Source: Glaciecola petra (GTDB taxonomy: Bacteria > Pseudomonadota > Gammaproteobacteria > Enterobacterales > Alteromonadaceae). Taken from it: DNA of 64,000 bases. Positions 43,748-51,396 of the stretch are shown piece by piece. Position 1 is the first letter of the stretch, and each line of letters opens with the position of its first letter. Where the stretch lies: positions 1,488,001 to 1,552,000 of the forward strand of contig NZ_JAVRHX010000001.1 in NCBI RefSeq assembly GCF_031846345.1, written 5' to 3'. A program made the translations under genes and the position numbers. Below the pieces are notes generated by a model, which saw nothing but the letters and a program-made list of their open reading frames with translations, was not told where the DNA came from and did not search any database.

Positions 43748-44326
43748 ATGAAAAGGCATGGTTTATTAATCATTATACTGTTTGGTTTGACTGGTTGTTT
43801 AAGTCTAGTACCGGAAACTACCGAAATGTGCAAAGTAAAAGAGTTTAGGGATATTCTTACCGGTGCGAAGGTAGTAAACATAACTGAATGCTGGGCACCT
43901 GTGTCCAATGCTACATTGGAGACCCCAAAGTATCAGGTTGGTTTTTCATGGTCGAGCGACCACCCCGATAAAATTTTATTTATTTCAACGCTCTATACTA
44001 TCGATCGTGCTCGTACTTATTTGAACTTTAGAGATTTATCAGTAATCAATCAAGATGATATAAAAACTTTCAAATTTAACGATAAATTACTAAGTGATAG
44101 TGGCTATAACACTCTTACCAATAATAGTTATACAATAACGGGCTCTGCGGTCACAATTCCTTTTTCATTGTTTGAAAACATAGTCAGTTCTAAAGATATC
44201 AAAGTTAGAATTACCACAAGCAGTCATTCTGAAGAATATGATTTTAGTGGACCAGATATTGGAATGGCAAATTATATAATGAAGCACATTCCAATATATC
44301 TAGAAAAAATAAAGGAATTTAAATGA
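43748..44326 (+). CDS. Lipoprotein of unknown function
   Basis: A 192-aa lipoprotein with signal MKRHGLLIIILFGLTGC (lipid Cys17) and AGGGA before the ATG. The mature part is polar and beta-rich with two further cysteines early on (EMCKVKEF and NITECWAP) that could pair. It ends in a basic helix. I do not recognise a family. It lies between the broken gene and the element's left end, a stretch of orphan genes that may be older accessory DNA. Confidence 0.7.
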   Translation: MKRHGLLIIILFGLTGCLSLVPETTEMCKVKEFRDILTGAKVVNITECWAPVSNATLETPKYQVGFSWSSDHPDKILFISTLYTIDRARTYLNFRDLSVINQDDIKTFKFNDKLLSDSGYNTLTNNSYTITGSAVTIPFSLFENIVSSKDIKVRITTSSHSEEYDFSGPDIGMANYIMKHIPIYLEKIKEFK

Positions 44327-44424
44327 TAATTGTTAATTTCTTATCTTTAAGTCTTCGTATGGTAAAAGTCGTTTTCAAATACAAGCATATATTACTAAAT
44401 AACTAGGACTGGACTTCCCAGATT

Positions 44425-44928
44425 TTGCTGGAAACTTTTAACAGTTATAATGTAACTCTCAATAGAGTAATTTATGATAGGCAGTTACACAAAATTAGTT
44501 ACAGGCTCGGTTCCAGTAGCAGAATTGAAGGTAAAATGATGGATCTAAAAGTGTTTAAAGACGCTCTCGATCAAACTCGAAAAAGAGCGATTAAAAATTT
44601 ATTAGCGTTACAGGAACTTAAACCACTTAAGTTAATGCTTAGCTCTGAAAAATTAAAAGAAATCGAGCGCGACTTATCAATTCTAACAATTGATTTTGTA
44701 GAAGCTGTTGACGCTTTTTATGATGACGTAAAAGTATCTGGAATGTATGGCACAGATACCCTATCACCAGTGCTAACAAGAATTGATTCTATTAGGTTAG
44801 GCACAAGTTTAATAGTAGATAATTGTAATCAAGATGCCAGTAGCCTAAGAACTAACGTTTATTTCTACAGAACAATGGCAATTTCGATAATAGCTTTAAT
44901 CGTGTCTTTAGTAGCGTTGGCTGCTTGA
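44425..44928 (+). CDS. Small tail-anchored membrane protein of unknown function
   Basis: A 167-aa mostly helical protein with one hydrophobic segment at the extreme C-terminus (MAISIIALIVSLVALAA), suggesting a tail-anchored inner-membrane protein with a cytoplasmic helical body. The TTG at 44425 has no good ribosome site; an ATG at 44536 with GAAGG just upstream would give 130 aa and is a serious alternative. No family is recognised. It is the last gene before the element's attachment site. Confidence 0.55.
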   Translation: MLETFNSYNVTLNRVIYDRQLHKISYRLGSSSRIEGKMMDLKVFKDALDQTRKRAIKNLLALQELKPLKLMLSSEKLKEIERDLSILTIDFVEAVDAFYDDVKVSGMYGTDTLSPVLTRIDSIRLGTSLIVDNCNQDASSLRTNVYFYRTMAISIIALIVSLVALAA

Positions 44929-44998
44929 CAATAAAAAGTACTGTATAAGGTAACGGAAAGGTAATGCTAAAATAGGGTGATTGCTAAAGGCCTTTATA

Positions 44999-45053
44999 AT
45001 TGGTCGGTGTGAGAGGATTTGAACCTCCGACCCCTGACACCCCATGACAGTGC
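44999..45053. repeat. attL: 55-bp copy of the tRNA-Pro 3' part
   Basis: It is identical base for base to 56993-57047, the right-hand copy inside the intact tRNA-Pro gene. It covers tRNA nucleotides 25-77 (anticodon arm to CCA) plus 2 bp outside. The right neighbour diverges at once (AACACAT against GCTACCA). It marks the left junction of the element. Confidence 0.95.
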
Positions 45054-45200
45054 AACACATATTTAGTAATCATTATATTAATTTATACACACCTCGCCAA
45101 TAAGCCACCAACCCTTGTTTTAATTGATATTAAGTATAAAATAACAACTACATACATATAAATGCATTTCATGACAAATAGATTTCCAATTTAAAAAATG

Positions 45201-45218
45201 TGCTACACAGGTGCTACA
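45201..45218 (+). promoter_or_regulatory. Paired TGCTACA sites, left arm-type integrase sites
   Basis: Two direct TGCTACA copies start at 45201 and 45212, 11 bp apart, between attL and the integrase gene. The same pair with the same spacing and orientation occurs near the right end (56910 and 56921). This is what arm-binding sites of a lambda-type integrase look like. Confidence 0.7.
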
Positions 45219-45251
45219 TGAAATTTATTCTTCAAGTTTTAGGGACGAATA

Positions 45252-46517
45252 ATGTCAACGGTAAAACTCAAAATCTCTGACTCAATACTTAAAAATGTTG
45301 ATGACTCTATAAAGCGAATTAACGACACTGAATTATCAGGCTTTCATGTAAGGCTCGGCAAAACAAAGAACGATGGTACCCGTAGCACGAAATTCTACCT
45401 TTATTATCGCATTGGCGGTAGAAACGGAAAGCAAGGTAACTTCTTGTTAGGATCAGCATCCACGATATCGACTAAAGAAGCCAGAAAACAGGCTAATATC
45501 CAAACTGGTAAAATACTCGCTGGTGAAGACATTGGTGCAAAAAAAATAAAAAATAAATCAAAAATAGTTCAAGATAAGTCGGCACCTATCCTCAACAACT
45601 TATTAGATCAATTCGTGATACACGCAAAACTTCACAGAAAACGACCTGAAGAAGTTGAGAGAGCTTTTAATGCAGACGTTCGCCCTACTATCGGAAAAAT
45701 AAAATTAATAGATTTAGAAGAAGATCCTAAACTTACAATTAAGCGTTGCTTAGACCCAATTAAAGATCGTGGTTCATTAGTACAATCAAATAAAACATTG
45801 GTTTTATTAAAACAAGTATATCGTTTTGGTGTCGCTCGTGGTGAGCTATCAAGTAATCCTCTACAGAACACGAAACGAAACGATATAGGTGGAGTAGAGA
45901 GAGCTAGAACGCGAAGTTTAACAATGGATGAATTGACATATTTTTATGACTGGTTGAAAACTTCGACAGCAAGCATTCAAGTTAAGCAATGCTTCAAGTT
46001 AATAATCTTAACTGGTTGTCGGTCACAAGAAATGACATTAGCAAAATGGCAAGATATCGATTTTAGGAAAAATATGTGGTGTTTCCCCGAAGAAAATCGA
46101 AAAGGTGAAAAGAATCAAACAAAAGAGCACCTTGTACCGTTGACCGAACTAATGAAAAGTTGTTTGTTAGAATTGAAAAATGCGTTTGTTGACCTTGAAA
46201 CGGATTTTATTTTTCCATCTGTAAGTTCAACTAACAACGGTAATATAGATCGTGCAGCGCCAGCCAAGTTTCTAAGACGAAGGTTTATAAGCGAAACACC
46301 AGAATTAAATATGCAAAAGTTTGTACCGCACGATTTAAGACGAACATTCAGGACGCATTTATCAAGACTTGGTGTTAATGCTGTGGTCTGCGAAAAACTT
46401 TTGTCGCATCAGCTTGAAGGGATGCTTCGTGTTTACGATGTTCATGATTATATGAATGAACGTAGAGAAGCGTTAGAACTATGGTCAGATATCATGCAGC
46501 CGATTATTGAGGGATAA
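45252..46517 (+). CDS. int: Tyrosine-type site-specific integrase
   Basis: A 421-aa integrase that would recombine the tRNA-Pro attachment sites. The N-terminus (residues about 1-100) is an arm-binding DUF4102-like domain with KFYLYYRIGGRNGKQGNFLLGSAS; a core-binding helical domain follows, then the catalytic domain. The active residues are visible: Arg in TGCRSQEM, His and Arg in PHDLRRTFRTHL, His in LLSHQLEG and the nucleophile Tyr in RVYDVHDY. It is the first gene inside the left end, reading into the element, with GGGACGA before the ATG. It appears intact. Confidence 0.93.
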   Translation: MSTVKLKISDSILKNVDDSIKRINDTELSGFHVRLGKTKNDGTRSTKFYLYYRIGGRNGKQGNFLLGSASTISTKEARKQANIQTGKILAGEDIGAKKIKNKSKIVQDKSAPILNNLLDQFVIHAKLHRKRPEEVERAFNADVRPTIGKIKLIDLEEDPKLTIKRCLDPIKDRGSLVQSNKTLVLLKQVYRFGVARGELSSNPLQNTKRNDIGGVERARTRSLTMDELTYFYDWLKTSTASIQVKQCFKLIILTGCRSQEMTLAKWQDIDFRKNMWCFPEENRKGEKNQTKEHLVPLTELMKSCLLELKNAFVDLETDFIFPSVSSTNNGNIDRAAPAKFLRRRFISETPELNMQKFVPHDLRRTFRTHLSRLGVNAVVCEKLLSHQLEGMLRVYDVHDYMNERREALELWSDIMQPIIEG

Positions 46518-46520
46518 ATT

Positions 46521-47018
46521 ATGAGTGGAACTAATATCGCAAAGTGGGCGATTCTAGCCAAACAGACTAAAGGTAAACTCGAACAAAGCAAAACTAAAAA
46601 TGATTTTGAGGCATCGCTCAAACTAGCAGAAGAATTAATTGTCTATTTAGAGAAACTTGCTTTTAATAACTTACAACCAAAAACAAACGTATTAGAAATA
46701 ATGCAATCGATACCCAATGACAAGTTTGAAGAATATTCGGTGGATGCTCATATCGATTCTGAGATCGATCGAATACATAAATCTGCTCAAATTGAATCTG
46801 AAAAGTTTAAACGTTCAAAAGGTGGCAGAAATTCACAATGGAAAGAACATGAGATATTTTTAACCGACTTGATAACTAAGTTTATAGCTGGTGAAATCAA
46901 AAACAAAGTAGCTTTAAAGGAGCATATTCACACAGAATTTAACCGAGAACCCGACAGTAAAACTATCAACAAATGGATTACCTGTTATAAAGAAACAGGA
47001 GATATATTCAAGGAGTAA
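46521..47018 (+). CDS. Satellite protein of unknown function with a predicted DNA-binding C-terminus
   Basis: A 165-aa hydrophilic, mostly helical protein starting 3 bp after integrase, so co-transcribed with it. The C-terminal third (KVALKEHIHTEFNREPDSKTINKWI) has a helix-turn-helix-like pattern as in small regulators that end in a DNA-contact helix. The N-terminal part is charged and may dimerise. No family is recognised. Its stop codon lies inside an 18-bp perfect palindrome, so the protein could be the factor that binds there; that is inference. Confidence 0.7.
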   Translation: MSGTNIAKWAILAKQTKGKLEQSKTKNDFEASLKLAEELIVYLEKLAFNNLQPKTNVLEIMQSIPNDKFEEYSVDAHIDSEIDRIHKSAQIESEKFKRSKGGRNSQWKEHEIFLTDLITKFIAGEIKNKVALKEHIHTEFNREPDSKTINKWITCYKETGDIFKE

Positions 47019-47029
47019 CTAGTTACTCC
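47012..47029. promoter_or_regulatory. 18-bp perfect palindrome GGAGTAACTAGTTACTCC
   Basis: Every base pairs, with no spacer. It overlaps the end of the preceding gene and lies 64 bp before the alpA-like start. No T-run follows, so it is not an intrinsic terminator; a dimeric repressor or activator site is the better reading. Confidence 0.6.
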
Positions 47030-47056
47030 GTTGTTTACTACTAAATCACCTGTATC

Positions 47057-47100
47057 GTGACATTGTATTTAAATTTATTTAGGAGTAAATACAATGTCAC
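47057..47100 (+). promoter_or_regulatory. 15-bp hairpin enclosing the ribosome site and start codon of the alpA-like gene
   Basis: Arms 47057-47071 and 47086-47100 are perfectly complementary. The 14-nt loop (47072-47085) ends in AGGAG, the ribosome-binding site, and the ATG at 47094-47096 is inside the right arm. In mRNA this would hide the start codon; as DNA it is an inverted repeat that a regulator could bind. The arm ends carry GTGACA, the same core as the origin iterons. Confidence 0.65.
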
Positions 47101-47303
47101 ACTTGTTAAAAGACCCAGAGTTAGCTGTACAGCTAAATTGCTCAAAAACTACTATTCGTCAAAGTCGAGTTACAGGAAAGCTGTTAGGTATTGCGGCGCC
47201 AAAGCATCTAAAAATTGGCCACTCAGTTCGTTATCGTCAATCAACTATTGATGCATGGATCGAAAATCTTGCGCAATATGAAATAGATGGAGCACAAGCA
47301 TAA
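47094..47303 (+). CDS. AlpA-like excisionase/regulator
   Basis: A 69-aa winged helix-turn-helix protein of the AlpA/excisionase group: LLKDPELAVQLNCSKTTIRQSRVTGKLL forms the helix-turn-helix, followed by KIGHSVRYRQSTIDAWIENL, the usual wing and W-I end. In P4-like satellites and Gram-negative PICIs, AlpA proteins activate excision and early genes. Here it lies between the integrase pair and the replication gene, ahead of two unknown genes, and overlaps the next start by one base. Its start codon is in a strong hairpin. Confidence 0.82.
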   Translation: MSHLLKDPELAVQLNCSKTTIRQSRVTGKLLGIAAPKHLKIGHSVRYRQSTIDAWIENLAQYEIDGAQA

Positions 47304-47641
47304 TGAAACCGAATACTCGAATTAAAACAAGTCATTTGAAAATTATCAGTCATGCAATGCTCGAACTAATCGAAGCATTGGAAGGAATGATGGTTGATAT
47401 TGAATCACTGAAAATTGCACAAAAAGAACTTGCTCGTTGCACTGGATTTATAACAATTCAAACTATTCGTGAAGAACAGGTTGACCGCCTGCTGGTAGAG
47501 TTGGACAAATTATATTTAGACGGACTTGCACCGTCCCATATACAAAACGGATACGATGGATTACGCCGTTTTTCGAATAAACTTTTTGGTCTTGAACTTG
47601 CTGAAATATTAATACAATTTGGAGTGAAACAGGATGCTTAA
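47303..47641 (+). CDS. Satellite protein of unknown function (112 aa)
   Basis: A 112-aa helical protein. Residues 10-45 (LKIISHAMLELIEALEGMMVDIESLKIAQKEL) form a long amphipathic helix with coiled-coil character, and the C-terminal half is also helical. No family is recognised. It overlaps the alpA-like gene by one base and the next gene by 8 bp, so the three are translationally coupled. A role in early regulation or replication is likely from position only. Confidence 0.65.
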   Translation: MKPNTRIKTSHLKIISHAMLELIEALEGMMVDIESLKIAQKELARCTGFITIQTIREEQVDRLLVELDKLYLDGLAPSHIQNGYDGLRRFSNKLFGLELAEILIQFGVKQDA

Positions 47642-47966
47642 ATTATCACACAGATTCTTGAAAACATCAGATTTAGACGGAAAAACAGTTAGTTATTCGG
47701 CAGGTATGACAAACGGGTCGCTTACTCTTTTACCAACACCAAACCAATCTGACGAATCAAAAATTTTTCTTCTTATGAAAAAAATTGATGACGATAAATA
47801 TATCGAACTAAAAATTAAAATATCAGAAGATAAGTATATGTTCTTCAGCGCTGTTTTATTTTGCATAGAAGAAGGGAAGAAACTTGATCCAATCGTAGCC
47901 GAAAATACAACTATTTGGCTCGATTCAATCTTCAACAGAATGCTTGAGCTTTCGATCACGAAATAA
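47634..47966 (+). CDS. Satellite protein of unknown function (110 aa)
   Basis: A 110-aa mixed alpha/beta protein with a central charged strand region (DDDKYIELKIKISEDKYMFFSAVLFCIEEGKKLD). There is no signal peptide or membrane segment. It starts inside the end of the previous gene and ends 18 bp before the primase-helicase gene, so it belongs to the same early operon. The function is unknown; single-strand-binding or replication-accessory roles are possible but not shown by any motif. Confidence 0.65.
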   Translation: MLKLSHRFLKTSDLDGKTVSYSAGMTNGSLTLLPTPNQSDESKIFLLMKKIDDDKYIELKIKISEDKYMFFSAVLFCIEEGKKLDPIVAENTTIWLDSIFNRMLELSITK

Positions 47967-47984
47967 ACCCAAAAGAAGAACAAA

Positions 47985-50282
47985 ATGCAACCAAGTATCC
48001 CAAGTTTACAGCCGGTTTTGCCGGTTGCAGTTCCGCAAGTTTTTCCTGATAAAAATATGGCGGAACAATTTTTAGACGCAATTGACAAAAATGGTGAACA
48101 CCATTTTCGATTAATCAAACAAGGTCAAAACCCCATTAGAATTACATCGCTTGATAAATGCTTGTCGTTAAATCAGCAAGGTTATGACGCCTTTTTTGTA
48201 GTTAATCGTTTAAAGCAAAATGCAAAAGACCAAACAACTGAAAACATTGATGGAGTAAGAGCGCTATTTATTGATATGGATCGTCAGATAAGTGACTTAG
48301 GTACACTAATAAAATCAATGGCAATCAAGCCTTCAATCATCATAAATTCAAGCCCTCAAAAATATCATTTTTATTTTTTTGTTGAGCAATGGCCTCTAGA
48401 TCAATTCAAAGCGGTTCAGCGCCACTTAGCAAAGAAATTCCATGCAGATCCAACTGTATCTGATTTACCACGTGTAATGCGTTTGGCTGGCTCTATTCAT
48501 TGGAAAAATAAACCATACCTATCAAAACTTATTGGTGAAATTGGCGATGAAGATTACAGCTATGACGATATTTGCGAAGCGTTTAGTTTTAGTTATGAGC
48601 AAGTTCTACAAAGAAATAAGTCGGGCAATAGCGAAGCTGAAATATCGGACGGTAGCGAATGGCAAATCGAGTATATCAGGGAGCTATTGACGCATATTGA
48701 ATCCCGTGACCAGACTTATGAACAATGGCGTAATATTGCCTTTGCGCTTAAAAGTTACTTTCCAAACGAACTTCAGATTGCGGGTAAACTATTTCATGAA
48801 TTTAGTCAACGCGATTCAGCACGATACAATGAACGAGAGTGCCAAAATCAAATTGACAATGCTGATCCCAATGGTGGGATTACCATTGGCACACTGAGAC
48901 AGATGGCGGTCAGTGATGGCGCAGATATTGGAGAGATAGAGCGAAAGCACCGCCCCGTTATCGATATATTTCCGCCTGTTCCAGATTCAAATTGTGTCAA
49001 AACAAAAACCGACAAATTATTTGGTTTTCCGTTTGTAAACTCGAAAGGTAAGCCAACACCTGTAATTGAAAATCTTGAATACATCATTGACCAACTTGGA
49101 TATCAAGTCCGATATAACTTGATAAAAAAAGAAGTTGAGATATTCATACCAGATTCAAAATTTTCTATTGATAACAACACTAATTGCTCATTGACTACGT
49201 TAGAAAGTGAAGCTATTAAGTTTGGCTGGACTAATAGTGCTAAAATACGTGATCAAGCGGTTGTGATTGCAGACAAAAACCCTTTCAACCCTGTGTTAAA
49301 GTTCATAAAAAGTAAACCTTGGGACGGTAAGAATAGACTCGACAGTTTCTATGAATCAGTGGTTAGTAAAAGTGATCCAAAGTTAAAGCAAATATTGATG
49401 TTCAGATGGGCGATACAGGCGGTAACTTTAGCAATAAAAGAAAATGAAGCCGCTCAAGGGATTTTGGTATTCACAGGCGCTCAAGGTATTGGTAAAACCC
49501 GTTGGTTCAATAGTCTTGTTCCTAAAGAGCTAGGCCTTACAAAAGATGGGGCTTTACTTCAACCATCAGATAAGGACAGCATTACTCAAGTTGTGTCGTA
49601 TTGGCTTGTCGAATTAGGTGAAATAGACGCTACATTTCGAAAGTCTGACATAGCACAACTTAAAAGTTTTATTACAAAATCTGAAGATGAAGTTCGAGTA
49701 CCCTATGCAAAATCAGCTAGCAAATGGAAGAGACGTACAGTATTTTTTGCTAGTGTAAATGATAGTCGTTTTCTGACTGACGACACAGGAAATAGACGGT
49801 TTTGGACAATTGATATTGAAACGATAAAAGTTGACCACGAAATTGATATGCAACAATTATGGGCGCAATTTTACAATTTGGTATGTCAAGGTGAGCGACA
49901 TTATTTAGATGAGCAAGAACTATCTTTACTTAATTCTCAGAACAAAGAATTTACTCAAATTGATCCCGTACTTGAAATAGCAACCAACAAATTAAATTGG
50001 CAAAGTGATCAAAAGTTTTGGTCATGGAAAACATCAACTCAAATAGCTCAATTACTTAATTTAGATGCTTCAAAAAAGGCCGAAATAAACAAAATGTTAA
50101 ATGCAATTAAGCAACTTTTGAGTGACAACGGGGTGACAGAGGGTGACAGCTTCAAGAGAACGAAACATCATCGTTTGTATTTATGCCCCCCAATTCAAAC
50201 TAATTTTCATGCAGTAGACGTTGATAGAGAAGATTCTAAGGCAAATATTGCACATTTGGTGACAGGGATGACAACTGGGTGA
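47985..50282 (+). CDS. Primase-helicase (RepB-type primase, PriCT, VapE/VirE helicase domain)
   Basis: A 765-aa replication protein. The N-terminal third is a RepB-like archaeo-eukaryotic primase: the acidic residues in ALFIDMDRQ and the PRVMRLAGSIHWKNKP motif mark the active site. A PriCT-2-like domain follows (residues about 225-310, EQWRNIAFALKS and DPNGGITIGTLRQMA). The C-terminal half is a virulence-associated E-type SF3-like ATPase with KPWDGKNRLDSF, Walker A GAQGIGKT, Walker B-like LVELGEID, and GNRRFWTIDI. It would start and unwind replication at the iteron array overlapping its 3' end. Satellites such as PICIs carry this type of protein. Confidence 0.9.
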   Translation: MQPSIPSLQPVLPVAVPQVFPDKNMAEQFLDAIDKNGEHHFRLIKQGQNPIRITSLDKCLSLNQQGYDAFFVVNRLKQNAKDQTTENIDGVRALFIDMDRQISDLGTLIKSMAIKPSIIINSSPQKYHFYFFVEQWPLDQFKAVQRHLAKKFHADPTVSDLPRVMRLAGSIHWKNKPYLSKLIGEIGDEDYSYDDICEAFSFSYEQVLQRNKSGNSEAEISDGSEWQIEYIRELLTHIESRDQTYEQWRNIAFALKSYFPNELQIAGKLFHEFSQRDSARYNERECQNQIDNADPNGGITIGTLRQMAVSDGADIGEIERKHRPVIDIFPPVPDSNCVKTKTDKLFGFPFVNSKGKPTPVIENLEYIIDQLGYQVRYNLIKKEVEIFIPDSKFSIDNNTNCSLTTLESEAIKFGWTNSAKIRDQAVVIADKNPFNPVLKFIKSKPWDGKNRLDSFYESVVSKSDPKLKQILMFRWAIQAVTLAIKENEAAQGILVFTGAQGIGKTRWFNSLVPKELGLTKDGALLQPSDKDSITQVVSYWLVELGEIDATFRKSDIAQLKSFITKSEDEVRVPYAKSASKWKRRTVFFASVNDSRFLTDDTGNRRFWTIDIETIKVDHEIDMQQLWAQFYNLVCQGERHYLDEQELSLLNSQNKEFTQIDPVLEIATNKLNWQSDQKFWSWKTSTQIAQLLNLDASKKAEINKMLNAIKQLLSDNGVTEGDSFKRTKHHRLYLCPPIQTNFHAVDVDREDSKANIAHLVTGMTTG

Positions 50283-50469
50283 CAGTAATACTCAAGATGC
50301 TGTCATCTCTACAGTCCCTATATTTATTACCTTTCAGTCAATTGGTGACAAGGGTGACAGCATATATAGTTAAAAACTTTAATAAAGTAATAAAAGGAGA
50401 AATACATACTTATAAAACAGCAACAACAGGAAGTTTGAAAAGGACTGTCACCGTTGTCACCCTGTCACC
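50121..50469. other. Putative replication origin with GGTGACA iterons
   Basis: Six exact plus-strand copies of GGTGACA (50132, 50142, 50258, 50278, 50344, 50353) and three exact inverted copies, TGTCACC (50446, 50455, 50463), surround an AT-rich stretch at 50360-50445. Near-matches occur at 50121 and 50267. Spacings inside clusters are 8-10 bp or a multiple of 10, close to one helical turn. The array spans the end of the primase-helicase gene and the gap after it. Opposed iteron blocks around an AT-rich core are the standard layout of satellite and plasmid origins. Confidence 0.8.
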
Positions 50470-50504
50470 CAGTTAATTTGTCCGTGAAAAAGTTTAACTT
50501 ATCG

Positions 50505-51365
50505 CTACAAAGAACCAGTTATAGATGAGGTATGAACAAACTGAACAAATGACATAGCCCCATAAGTTGACGGAATCACCGTTTTTATTCGGTCAGTTGC
50601 AATAGTATTTAATTTGTCGAAATCAATGTTCGGCTCGTCAATTACGAAATAAAAATAAAAGAATGGAGTCTTTTTGTACTTTCTAAAGTTAAGATGAATA
50701 AGGCGATCTATTTGCGCGTATATTTCGTTTTCATTTGGTACCTTTCTATAGTATTTGACGTCCATAACGTGCACAAATTTCATATCAAATGTCATTGCGT
50801 CTAGTATTTCCCGCTTTGACCCATCATCAAATACCACATCGGTTTGAAAGCTAAGTCCTTTTTCATTTTCAATTTTATATATAAGCGAATTTTTGATCTC
50901 AGAAGTTTTTTCGGCAGTCTCTTTAACTAGACTAGCTGGCAGTGGCGGAGGCGGTGGAGCTTCCTTTCTAAGTCGGATATTTGAAATGTCACTACCAGAT
51001 TTAACCTGCTCCTGAGGTAGTTTAACATCACCTACCTTCACCGTTTGTTTTTCTTCATTCAATGCGATTTTTGCATCTTCCTGTAGCTTATTTTGAATTT
51101 CCTTAGGATCAGCTTTTGAATAAGATTTTGTGAAATTATCTTCGTTTTGATAGTCAGCAGGTGCGTACAACACTTCATGTTTTGTATACAATGTATAAAA
51201 AAACAAAAGTACTATTAGAGGAGGAAAGAACATTACAAACCAAATGAAATAGAAAGCTAGTTCTTTATCTAAAAAAGGCAAAACACCAATGCTTATGGAT
51301 TCAGAAAGCCCAGCAAAGAAAGCTATAATTGTAAGAGGATTTTTTATGAAAGTTATATTTTTCAA
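50505..51365 (-). CDS. Membrane-anchored protein with a possible PD-(D/E)XK-like domain, function unknown
   Basis: A 286-aa protein with two N-terminal membrane helices (PLTIIAFFAGLSESISIGVLPFL and AFYFIWFVMFFPPLIVLLFFYTL), a charged linker, a short proline run (APPPPPLP), and a soluble domain. In that domain LSFQTDVVFDDGSK, LDAMTF and VMDVKYYRK follow one another, an order resembling the acidic residues and D-x-K of PD-(D/E)XK nuclease-like folds. This is a suggestion from pattern only. It lies last in the head-gene direction, next to the origin, where satellites often carry cargo. It starts 31 bp after large terminase on the same strand. Confidence 0.65.
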   Translation of the reverse strand: MKNITFIKNPLTIIAFFAGLSESISIGVLPFLDKELAFYFIWFVMFFPPLIVLLFFYTLYTKHEVLYAPADYQNEDNFTKSYSKADPKEIQNKLQEDAKIALNEEKQTVKVGDVKLPQEQVKSGSDISNIRLRKEAPPPPPLPASLVKETAEKTSEIKNSLIYKIENEKGLSFQTDVVFDDGSKREILDAMTFDMKFVHVMDVKYYRKVPNENEIYAQIDRLIHLNFRKYKKTPFFYFYFVIDEPNIDFDKLNTIATDRIKTVIPSTYGAMSFVQFVHTSSITGSL

Positions 51366-51396
51366 AGTAGTACTAACTGTTTATAAATAGTAATGG

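Noticed and set aside
47057..47100. Hairpin before the AlpA-like gene as an intrinsic terminator
   Set aside because: No T-run follows the stem and the gene's ATG is inside it; translational control or protein binding fits better.
50121..50469. GGTGACA repeats as a CRISPR array
   Set aside because: The repeats are 7 bp, partly inside a coding gene, in both orientations, with spacing of about 8-20 bp within clusters; no cas gene is present.
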